Positions 34,078-40,936 of a DNA stretch of 64,000 nt are shown here, piece after piece; within the stretch, counting starts at the first letter, position 1; each line of letters begins with the position of its first letter. The position numbers and the translations under genes are program-made. The stretch lies in assembly GCF_018069565.1 (NCBI RefSeq), contig NZ_JAGPNL010000004.1, forward strand, positions 248,001 through 312,000, written 5' to 3'. Below the pieces are notes generated by a model. It saw nothing but the letters and a program-made list of their open reading frames with translations, did no database searches and was not told the origin of the DNA. This stretch comes from Streptomyces tagetis (GTDB taxonomy: Bacteria; Actinomycetota; Actinomycetes; Streptomycetales; Streptomycetaceae).

Positions 34078-35322
34078 TCAGCCCGGATACGGCGGGTGGA
34101 CCTCCGCCAGTTCCCGTACCGCCTCGCGCGCCCCGGCCGCATCCGAGGTGCCCCGCAGCACCCCGGCGAGCAGCGCGCCCACCGTGCGCATCTCCTGCTC
34201 CCCCATGCCCTGTGTGGTCAGCGCCGCGGTGCCCAGCCGCAGCCCGCGGGCCTCCCCGTGGGGCAGCGGACAGCAGTCCAGCACCATCCCGGCCGCCGCC
34301 AGCAGCCGGCGGCCCGTGCGCCCGTCCACGCCGAGCGGCCCCGGGTCGGCGGTGATCAGGTGGGTGTCGGTGCCCCCGGTGGTGACGATCAGCCCCTCGT
34401 CGGCGAGGTGGTCGGCGAGGACGCGGGCGTTGGCGACGACCCGGTGGGCGTAGACGGCGAAGGCGGGCGTGCGGGCCTCGCCGAAGGCGACCGCCTTGGC
34501 GGCGATGGTGTGCATCTGCGCGCCGCCCTGGGTGAAGGGGAAGACGGCCCGGTCCACCCGCTCGGCCAGTTCCCGCCCGCACAGGATCATGCCGCCGCGC
34601 GGTCCGCGCAGCACCTTGTGCGTGGTGGCGCACACCACGTCGGCGTACGGCACCGGACTGGGCGCCGCCCCGCCCGCGACCAGCCCGATGGGGTGGGCGG
34701 CGTCCGCGATCAGGTAGGCGCCCGTCTCGTCGGCGACCTCGCGGAAGAAGGCGTGGTCGAGGTGGCGCGGGTAGGCGATGGAGCCGCACACGATCGCCTT
34801 GGGCCGGTGGGCGCGGGCCAGGGCGCGCACCTGGTCGTGGTCGACGAGGCCGCTCTCCGCGTCGACGCCGTAGCCGACGAAGTCGAACCAGCGGCCGGAG
34901 AAGTTGGCCGGGGAGCCGTGGGTGAGGTGGCCGCCGTGGGCGAGGGAGAGGGCGAGGACGGTGTCCCCGGGGCGCAGCAGGGCGGCGTAGGCGGCCAGCA
35001 CGGCCGAGGACCCGGAGTGCGGCTGCACGTTGACGTGCTCGGCGCCGAACAGCTCCCGGGCCCGGTCCGTCGCCAGCCGCTCGGCGGCGTCGACGATCTC
35101 GCAGCCGCCGTGGTGCCGGGCGCCGGGGTAGCCCTCGGCGTACTTGTTGGCGAGCGGGGAGCCGAGCGCGGCCAGCACCGCCGGGGAGGCGAAGTTCTCC
35201 GCGGCGGTGAGCTGGAGGGTCGTCGACTGCCGGTGTTCCTCGGCGAGCAGGACGTCGGCGAGTTCGGGGTCCTGCCGGCGCAGGAGGCCGGCATCGGCCG
35301 CGAGGGTGTGGGTGACCGGCAT
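34078..35322 (-). CDS. glyA: Serine hydroxymethyltransferase (GlyA paralogue)
   Basis: PLP enzyme converting serine and tetrahydrofolate to glycine and methylene-tetrahydrofolate. 414 residues. PLP lysine at about 236 in CATTHKVLRGPRGG. Other family signatures are TAAENFASPAVL, LANKYAEGYPGARHHGG and VNVQPHSGSSAVLAAY. DAAHPIGLVAGG replaces the commoner DMAHIAGLVA. It is short at the N-terminus relative to some GlyA proteins. Streptomyces usually carry two glyA-like genes; this is the one near the atp operon. The ATG at 35322 is followed by MPVTHTLAADAG. Confidence 0.9.
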   Translation of the reverse strand: MPVTHTLAADAGLLRRQDPELADVLLAEEHRQSTTLQLTAAENFASPAVLAALGSPLANKYAEGYPGARHHGGCEIVDAAERLATDRARELFGAEHVNVQPHSGSSAVLAAYAALLRPGDTVLALSLAHGGHLTHGSPANFSGRWFDFVGYGVDAESGLVDHDQVRALARAHRPKAIVCGSIAYPRHLDHAFFREVADETGAYLIADAAHPIGLVAGGAAPSPVPYADVVCATTHKVLRGPRGGMILCGRELAERVDRAVFPFTQGGAQMHTIAAKAVAFGEARTPAFAVYAHRVVANARVLADHLADEGLIVTTGGTDTHLITADPGPLGVDGRTGRRLLAAAGMVLDCCPLPHGEARGLRLGTAALTTQGMGEQEMRTVGALLAGVLRGTSDAAGAREAVRELAEVHPPYPG

Positions 35323-35433
35323 GGTGCGCTCCGGGCTGCGTCGACGGTGACGTACGACCAGCGTAGGCCCGGCGGGCCCGGGGCGCCCGGGAACCGGCCG
35401 CGGCCGTCCGCCGCCCGGCGCGGGGGGGCGCGC

Positions 35434-36111
35434 TCAGGAGTGTGCGGGGACGCCGGTCAGCGCCGTGACCACGGGGTCCAGGGCCTGGTGTATCTCGTCC
35501 CCGATGGACCGGAAGAAGGTCAGGGGGGCGCCGTAGGGGTCGTGGACCTCGTCGGCCTCGGCCGTGGGCGCCAGCAGCCAGCCGCGCAGGGCGGCGGCGG
35601 CGCGCACCAGGGCGCGGGAGCGGGTGACCAGCCCGTCGTCCAGCGGCGGCAGGGTGGCCGGGTCGATGGCGTTCACCAGGCGGGTGAACTCTTTGAGGGT
35701 GAAGGTGCGCAGTCCCGCCGAGTGCCCCATGGAGATCACCTGGGCGCGGTGGTCGCGGGTCGCGGTCAGCACCAGGTCGGCGCGGATCACGTGCTCGTCC
35801 AGCAGCTCGCGCCCGGTGAAGCCGTCGGCGTCCGCGCCGAAGTCGGCGAGCACGGTCTCGGCGTGGGCCTCCATGCGGGCGCCCTCGTGGCCCCAGGTGC
35901 CGGCGCTCTCCACGATGAGCCCGCCGCCCAGGATGCCCAGCCGCTCCGCCACGAAGTGCCGGGTCAGCCGCTCGGTGATGGGCGAGCGGCAGACGTTGCC
36001 GGTGCTGACGTGGAGGATGCGGAAGCTGTCGCGCGGAAAGCCGAACGTCGTCGTCTCCTCCGCGACACGTACCCCGTTGCCTATGCCACGCCCCGTCGCA
36101 GGGGCCGTCAA
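35434..36111 (-). CDS. Low-molecular-weight phosphotyrosine-phosphatase-fold protein lacking the catalytic Cys
   Basis: 225 residues from a TTG at 36111 that overlaps the tsaC stop (TTGA) and has GAGGTGG 4 nt upstream. The signature P-loop reads ILHVSTGNVCRSPITERLTRH at about 32-52. In active low-molecular-weight phosphatases this is C-x-G-N-x-C-R-S, so the nucleophilic Cys is a Ser here (Ser36), while Arg42 and Ser43 are kept. The general-acid Asp is present in EVHDPYGAPL near residue 190. The protein is longer than the usual 150-160 residues, with an N-terminal extension of about 30. Fold assignment is firm; activity is doubtful. Confidence 0.85.
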   Translation of the reverse strand: MTAPATGRGIGNGVRVAEETTTFGFPRDSFRILHVSTGNVCRSPITERLTRHFVAERLGILGGGLIVESAGTWGHEGARMEAHAETVLADFGADADGFTGRELLDEHVIRADLVLTATRDHRAQVISMGHSAGLRTFTLKEFTRLVNAIDPATLPPLDDGLVTRSRALVRAAAALRGWLLAPTAEADEVHDPYGAPLTFFRSIGDEIHQALDPVVTALTGVPAHS

Positions 36112-36755
36112 TTCGCCACCTCGAGGTCGGGTACCACCTTGCGCAGCTCCTCCGCCGACAGGGCGCCCGCGCGCAGCAGCACCGGCACCTCGCGCGAGAC
36201 GTCGACGATGGAGGAGGGCACGTTGCCGGGGGTGGGGCCGCCGTCGAGGTAGACGGAGACGGCGTCGCCGAGCATGCGCTGGGCGGCGTCGCAGTCCTCC
36301 GGCGCCGGGTGCCCGGTCAGGTTGGCGGAGGAGACGGCCATCGGGCCGACCTCGGTGAGCAGTTCGATGGCGACCGGGTGCAGCGGCATCCGTACGGCGA
36401 CCGTGCCGCGGGTGTCGCCGAGGTCCCACTGCAGGGAGGGCTGGTGGCGGGCGACGAGGGTGAGCGCGCCCGGCCAGAAGGCGTCGACCAGCTCCCACGC
36501 CTTCTCGGAGAAGTCCGTGACCAGCCCGTGCAGGGTGTTCGGGGAGCCGATGAGCACGGGGGTGGGCATGTTGCGGCCCCGGCCCTTGGCCTCCAGCAGG
36601 TCGGCGACGGCCTCGCCGGTGAAGGCGTCGGCCCCGATGCCGTACACGGTGTCCGTCGGCAGGACCACCAGCTCGCCACGGCGGACGGCGGACGCGGCCT
36701 CGCGCAGACCGGTCTGGCGGTCGGTCGCGTCGTTGGTGTCGTATCGCCGTGCCAT
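36108..36755 (-). CDS. tsaC: L-threonylcarbamoyladenylate synthase (Sua5/YciO/YrdC)
   Basis: Makes threonylcarbamoyl-AMP from threonine, bicarbonate and ATP for the t6A37 tRNA modification. 215 residues from the ATG at 36755, with GAGGAGG 10 nt upstream; longer upstream readings are shadows of prmC. Motifs are VVLPTDTVYGIGADAF (about 31-46), TVAVRMPLHP and the KxR-SxN-type MAVSSANLTGHPAP. Part of a tight minus-strand group prfA-prmC-tsaC-phosphatase. Confidence 0.93.
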   Translation of the reverse strand: MARRYDTNDATDRQTGLREAASAVRRGELVVLPTDTVYGIGADAFTGEAVADLLEAKGRGRNMPTPVLIGSPNTLHGLVTDFSEKAWELVDAFWPGALTLVARHQPSLQWDLGDTRGTVAVRMPLHPVAIELLTEVGPMAVSSANLTGHPAPEDCDAAQRMLGDAVSVYLDGGPTPGNVPSSIVDVSREVPVLLRAGALSAEELRKVVPDLEVAN

Positions 36756-36805
36756 CGGGCGGGCCTCCTCGTACACGTTCTGCGGGATCGAAGTCTGGGG
36801 CGGGC

Positions 36806-37651
36806 TCACGGCAGCGCCTTGCGGGCGGTGGCGAACCGCGGGCGGTTGTTGAGGTCGGGGTGGTCGGCCGCGTCGGCCCACCCCCGCTCCTCGGTGAAGA
36901 TCCACGGCACCTGGCCGCCCTGGGTGTCGGCGTGCTCGACGACGACGACCCCGCCGGGGCGCAGCAGGCGGTGGGCGGTGCGTTCCAGGCCCCGGATGAG
37001 GTCGAGGCCGTCCTCGCCGGAGAAGAGCGCGAGCTGCGGATCGTGGTCCCGGGCCTCCGGGGCGACGTACTCCCACTCGGTGAGCGGGATGTACGGCGGG
37101 TTGGAGATCACCAGGTCGACCTGGCCGTCGAGGTCCGGGAAGGCGGCCAGGGCGTCGCCCTGGCGCAGGTCGACGCGGGAGCCCTCCATGTTCTTGCGGG
37201 TCCACACGAGGGCGTCCTCGGACAGCTCCACGGCGTGCACCCGCGAGCGCGGGACCTCCTGGGCGAGCGCGAGCGCGATGGCGCCCGAGCCGGTGCACAG
37301 GTCGACGATGCAGGGCTCGACGACGTCCATGGCCCGTACCGCGTCTATGGCCCAGCCGACCACGGACTCGGTCTCGGGACGGGGGACGAAGACGCCGGGG
37401 CCGACCTGGAGCTCCAGGTAGCGGAAGTAGGCGCGGCCGGTGATGTGCTGGAGCGGCTCGCGCGCCTCGCGGCGGGCGACGACCTCCCAGTACCGGGCGT
37501 CGAAGTCGGCGTCCGGCACGGTGTGCAGCTCACCCCGCTTGACGCCGTGCAGATACGCGGCGAGCTCCTCCGCGTCGGTGCGCGGCGAGGGCACGCCTGC
37601 GTCGGCCAGCCGCTGGGTGGCCTGGGCCACCTCCGCGAGCAGCAGGTTCAC
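36806..37651 (-). CDS. prmC: Release-factor glutamine methyltransferase PrmC (HemK)
   Basis: Methylates the Gln of the GGQ motif in release factors using S-adenosylmethionine. 281 residues from a GTG at 37651 with GGAGG upstream. The SAM-binding motif is DLCTGSGAIALALA at about 117-130 and the catalytic NPPY is at 184-187 (VISNPPYIPLTEWEY). It follows prfA by 42 bp, so enzyme and substrate are co-expressed, the usual bacterial arrangement. Confidence 0.96.
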   Translation of the reverse strand: MNLLLAEVAQATQRLADAGVPSPRTDAEELAAYLHGVKRGELHTVPDADFDARYWEVVARREAREPLQHITGRAYFRYLELQVGPGVFVPRPETESVVGWAIDAVRAMDVVEPCIVDLCTGSGAIALALAQEVPRSRVHAVELSEDALVWTRKNMEGSRVDLRQGDALAAFPDLDGQVDLVISNPPYIPLTEWEYVAPEARDHDPQLALFSGEDGLDLIRGLERTAHRLLRPGGVVVVEHADTQGGQVPWIFTEERGWADAADHPDLNNRPRFATARKALP

Positions 37652-37693
37652 GCTGGTCCTCCGGGGCTGAGCGGTGTTCCGGTGCTGGGCAGG

Positions 37694-38770
37694 TTATGCG
37701 GCTGCCAGCTTGGCCGCCGAGTCCGCGTCGACGCACGCCTGGATCACGGCGTCGAGATCGCCGTCCAGGACCTGGTCCAGGTTGTACGCCTTGAAGCCGA
37801 CGCGGTGGTCGGAGATCCGGTTCTCCGGGTAGTTGTACGTGCGGATCTTCTCGGACCGGTCGACGGTGCGGACCTGGCTGCGGCGGGCGTCGGCGGCCTT
37901 GCTCTCCGCCTCCTCCTGCGCCGCGGCGAGCAGCCTCGAACGCAGGATGCGCAGCGCCTGCTCCTTGTTCTGGAGCTGGCTCTTCTCGTTCTGGCAGGAG
38001 GCGACGACCCCGGTGGGCAGGTGCGTGATGCGCACGGCGGAGTCGGTGGTGTTGACGGACTGGCCGCCGGGTCCGGAGGAGCGGTAGACGTCGATGCGCA
38101 GATCGTTGGGGTTGATCTCGACGTCGATCTCCTCGGCCTCGGGCGTGACCAGCACACCGGCGGCGGAGGTGTGGATGCGGCCCTGGGACTCGGTCGCGGG
38201 CACGCGCTGCACCCGGTGCACGCCGCCCTCGTACTTCAGCCGCGCCCACACGCCCTGTCCGGGCTCGGTGGCGCCCTGGCCGCCCTTGGTCTTCACGGCG
38301 ACCTGGACGTCCTTGTAGCCGCCCAGCTCGGACTCGGTGGCGTCGATGATCTCGGTCTTCCAGCCGACCCGCTCGGCGTAGCGCAGGTACATGCGCAGCA
38401 GGTCGCCGGCGAAGAGGGCGGATTCGTCGCCGCCCGCCCCGGCCTTGATCTCCAGGATGACGTCCTTGTCGTCGCTGGGGTCGCGGGGGACGAGCAGCAG
38501 GCGGAGCTTCTCCGTCAGCTCCTCGCCGCTCTGCTCCAGCTCCTTGACCTCGGCGGCGAAGTCCGGGTCGTCGGCGGCCAGTTCGCGTGCGGTCCCGAGG
38601 TCGTCGCCCGTCTGCCTCCAGGAGCGGTACGTGGCGACGATCGGGGTCAGCTCGGCGTAGCGCTTGTTCAGCTTGCGCGCGTTGGCCTGGTCGGCGTGGA
38701 CCGACGGATCGGCGAGCCGTTTCTCCAGGTCGGCGTGTTCGGCGACGAGTTCCTCGACGGCCTCGAACAT
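37694..38770 (-). CDS. prfA: Peptide chain release factor 1
   Basis: Recognises UAA and UAG and triggers peptide release. 358 residues from the ATG at 38770 (MFEAVEELVAEHADLEKRL). The stop-codon recognition tripeptide PAT is at 191-193 (VQRVPATESQGRIHTS) and the catalytic GGQ at 235-237 (SSGPGGQSVN). Followed by prmC. RF1 being intact means UAG is expected to act as a real stop in this genome. Confidence 0.97.
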   Translation of the reverse strand: MFEAVEELVAEHADLEKRLADPSVHADQANARKLNKRYAELTPIVATYRSWRQTGDDLGTARELAADDPDFAAEVKELEQSGEELTEKLRLLLVPRDPSDDKDVILEIKAGAGGDESALFAGDLLRMYLRYAERVGWKTEIIDATESELGGYKDVQVAVKTKGGQGATEPGQGVWARLKYEGGVHRVQRVPATESQGRIHTSAAGVLVTPEAEEIDVEINPNDLRIDVYRSSGPGGQSVNTTDSAVRITHLPTGVVASCQNEKSQLQNKEQALRILRSRLLAAAQEEAESKAADARRSQVRTVDRSEKIRTYNYPENRISDHRVGFKAYNLDQVLDGDLDAVIQACVDADSAAKLAAA

Positions 38771-38813
38771 CTTGGGCTCCTGCGGTGCGTACGAAGGTGA
38801 AGGGCGGGCGACC

Positions 38814-38867
38814 AAAAACGCCGGTCCCGGCGGCCCCCCGGCTGGGGGACGCGGCCGTGGACCGGCG
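38814..38867 (-). terminator. Nested hairpin with U-tract after rpmE
   Basis: On the minus strand, an outer 9-bp stem (CGCCGGTCC with GGACCGGCG) encloses a second stem of CGGCC/GGCCG and CCCCC/GGGGG. It is followed immediately by TTTTT. It lies 13 bp after the rpmE stop and before prfA. A U-tract is unusual for this genome's terminators. Confidence 0.8.
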
Positions 38868-38879
38868 GTTGGAGGCTCG

Positions 38880-39104
38880 CTACTTCTTGGAGCCGGCGGA
38901 CGCCTTGCCGAAGCGGGCCTCGAAGCGGGCGACGCGGCCACCGGTGTCGAGGATCTTCTGCTTGCCCGTGTAGAACGGGTGGCACTCGGAGCAGACCTCG
39001 GCGCGCACGGTGCCGGACGGGATGGTGCTCCGGGTCGTGAACGACGCGCCACAGGTGCAGCTCACCTGCGTCTCGACGTACTCGGGGTGGATGTCACGCT
39101 TCAC
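38880..39104 (-). CDS. rpmE: Ribosomal protein bL31, zinc-binding (C+) form
   Basis: 74 residues from the GTG at 39104, with AAGGAG upstream (the in-frame extension to 39122 is not needed). Four zinc-ligand cysteines are present: Cys16, Cys18, Cys38 and Cys41 (SCTCGASF and VCSECHPFY). This is the zinc-containing L31; Streptomyces also have a Cys-less form used under zinc limitation, elsewhere. Located just upstream of prfA, as in other actinobacteria. Confidence 0.96.
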   Translation of the reverse strand: MKRDIHPEYVETQVSCTCGASFTTRSTIPSGTVRAEVCSECHPFYTGKQKILDTGGRVARFEARFGKASAGSKK

Positions 39105-39438
39105 GGTGTCTCCTTGGATCAAGAGGGCGCCGGGTCGCTGCCGCGGGATGCGGAGGCGTGAACCGGAGCCGACGGACCAGTCTGCCAGGACTGGGGCCCT
39201 CTCCCAAAACCGGGGGGTGGGGCCCGGTATTCCGCGGGGCGCCGGCGCTTCGGTGGCGGGCGGGCACGGCGCCCGCGCGCGGCGTGCGGCGCTCCGGCCC
39301 GGCGTGCGGCGCCCCGGCGTGGTCCGTGGCGCTTCCCGGGCGCCCGGCGGCCTCGCGGGCGCCTGAGGCGGCCGTCAGGGGCCGCCAAGGGGCGTCAAGG
39401 GGCGGTGCCGGCCTCGTCAGGGGGCCGCGTGGGCCTCG
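39105..39438. other. Intergenic region upstream of rpmE
   Basis: 334 bp between rpmE and the LCP gene upstream of it. It holds the first copy of a 22-bp direct repeat and presumably the rpmE promoter. Long Arg/Ala/Gly frames on the plus strand have no ribosome site and look like G+C-driven shadows. Confidence 0.45.
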
Positions 39439-39459
39439 TCAAGGGGCGGTGCCGGCCTC
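39394..39459. repeat. 22-bp perfect direct repeat at the end of the LCP gene
   Basis: The same 22 bp (begins GTCAAGGGGCGGTGCCGG) occurs at 39394-39415 and 39438-39459. The second copy contains the stop codon and last codons of the LCP gene on the minus strand, so the 3' end of the gene has been duplicated 44 bp downstream. Confidence 0.9.
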
Positions 39460-40575
39460 CGGGCCGCCGACCACGCCGTCGGCCTCGCCGTCGGCGGTGC
39501 CCTCGACGGCGCCGGGCGGGACGGCCCGGTCGTCCTTCAGCGCGTCCCACACCTGCCGGGCCTTGGCCTTCTCGACCAGGACCCGGTTGCCGTCGGCGGG
39601 GTCGTAGACGACGGGCATGGTGACCATCCGCAGCCTGGCCGCGTCGACGTCCCTGAGGCCGGCGGCGAAGGACATCAGGGAGTTGACCGAGCCCAGGCCC
39701 GAGTCGGTGGTCACGCTCTTGGTGGCGGTGTCGGCGAGGTCGTAGAGCTTCTTGGGGTTGCCGAGCAGGCCGACGTCCTGGACCTGGGCCGCCAGGGCCT
39801 TGACGAAGGACTGCTGGAGCTGGATGCGGCCGAGGTCGCTGCCGTCGCCGACGCCGTGCCGGGTGCGGACCAGGCCGAGGGCCTGCCGGCCGTCGAGGGT
39901 GTGGGTGCCGGCCGTGAGGTCGAGGTGGCTCTCGGGGTCCCGGATGTCCCGGGCGGTGGTGACCCGGACGCCGCCGAGGGCGTCGACGAGCCGCTGGAAA
40001 CCGCTGAAGTCGATCTCCAGGTAGTGGTCCATGCGCAGCCCGGACAGGGACTCGACGGTCTTGACGGCGCAGGCGGCGCCCCCGGTGGCGTACGCGGAGT
40101 TGAACATCACGTCGGTGGCGGCGGGGTGGTCGCGGCCGTCGGGGCCGGTGCACTCGGGGCGGTCGACGAGGGTGTCGCGCGGGATGGAGACCACGGCGGC
40201 CCTGCGGTGGTCCCGGTAGAGGTGCACGACCATCGCCGTGTCGGAGCGGGAGGTGCCGTCGTCCCGGCCGCCGCCCAGCTCGCGGTTGCCGCCGGAGCGG
40301 CTGTCGGAGCCGAGGACGAGGAGGTTCCGGGAGCCGCCGGCGCCCTTCTCCGGCCGGTCGCCGCCGAGGATGGCGTCGATGTCGACGCTGCGCAGGTTGC
40401 CGTTGAGCTTGAGGTACAGGACCGTCGCGCCGGTGCCGCCGAGGAGCAGGACGCCGGCCGCGATCCAGGCCGTGACGAGCAGCGCCTTGCGTCGCGGGCC
40501 GCGGCGTCGGCGCGGCCCGCCGGGGCGGGGGTCGCGGGGTATGCCGGGCTCCGGTGGCGTGCTCTCGGCGGACAT
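39439..40575 (-). CDS. LytR-CpsA-Psr (LCP) family glycopolymer ligase
   Basis: LCP proteins attach teichoic-acid-like glycopolymers to peptidoglycan outside the membrane. 378 residues from the ATG at 40575, with GAGGAG upstream. Cytoplasmic Arg-rich N-terminus, one transmembrane helix at about 31-55 (ALLVTAWIAAGVLLLGGTGA), then the LCP domain with NLLVLGSDSR, SDTAMVVHLYRDHRRAAVVS, IPRDTLVD, YLEIDFSGFQRLVDALGGV and ALGLVRTRHGVGDGSDLGR. The Asp and Arg residues typical of the active site are present. The C-terminal tail is Gly/Ala-rich. Confidence 0.92.
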   Translation of the reverse strand: MSAESTPPEPGIPRDPRPGGPRRRRGPRRKALLVTAWIAAGVLLLGGTGATVLYLKLNGNLRSVDIDAILGGDRPEKGAGGSRNLLVLGSDSRSGGNRELGGGRDDGTSRSDTAMVVHLYRDHRRAAVVSIPRDTLVDRPECTGPDGRDHPAATDVMFNSAYATGGAACAVKTVESLSGLRMDHYLEIDFSGFQRLVDALGGVRVTTARDIRDPESHLDLTAGTHTLDGRQALGLVRTRHGVGDGSDLGRIQLQQSFVKALAAQVQDVGLLGNPKKLYDLADTATKSVTTDSGLGSVNSLMSFAAGLRDVDAARLRMVTMPVVYDPADGNRVLVEKAKARQVWDALKDDRAVPPGAVEGTADGEADGVVGGPEAGTAP

Positions 40576-40833
40576 GCGCTCCTCGGTTCTGGTCCGGTCG
40601 GCCGCCTCCTGCGCTCGGAGCCGGCCGCGGTCCGGCCGGATTCCGACCGGTTTCGCCCTATCGTCCCCCGACCGGCCGGACGGAGAAAGCGGAAGGGGGC
40701 CGGCCCGGACCCGACGGTCACCCTCGCCCGCCCCTCCGGCACGGAGCGTGACGGCGCGGGGACCGCGCACGGCCCGGCGCCGCCCTCCCGCTTCACCCGA
40801 AGGTGTCAGCGGGTTCGCGCTCCGTGACGCGGG

Positions 40834-40887
40834 CCCGTACGGGGAGACAGGCTCGTACAGGGAGACAGGCCCGTACGGGGAGACGCG
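40834..40887. repeat. Three 18-bp tandem repeats next to the rho terminator
   Basis: Three head-to-tail copies of CCCGTACGGGGAGACAGG (40834, 40852, 40870). The middle copy has two changes (CTCGTACAGGG...) and the last ends in GCG instead of AGG. Directly adjacent to the rho hairpin. Confidence 0.9.
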
Positions 40888-40917
40888 AAGGGCCGCCCCC
40901 TTGCGGGAGCGGCCCTT
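40888..40917 (-). terminator. Hairpin after rho
   Basis: 9-bp stem AAGGGCCGC/GCGGCCCTT with further internal C/G pairing, 20 bp after the rho stop on the minus strand. No long U-tract. Confidence 0.7.
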
Positions 40918-40936
40918 TCGCCGTGGAAGACCGGAC

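Larger units (their letters stand above)
40576..40936. other. Intergenic region between rho and the LCP gene
   Basis: 361 bp. It holds the rho hairpin, the 18-bp tandem repeats and presumably the LCP promoter. No gene is seen. Confidence 0.5.

Noticed and set aside
39160..39610. Plus-strand 149-residue frame over the rpmE-LCP gap
   Set aside because: Arg/Pro/Gly-rich shadow extending antisense into the LCP gene, with no start signal.
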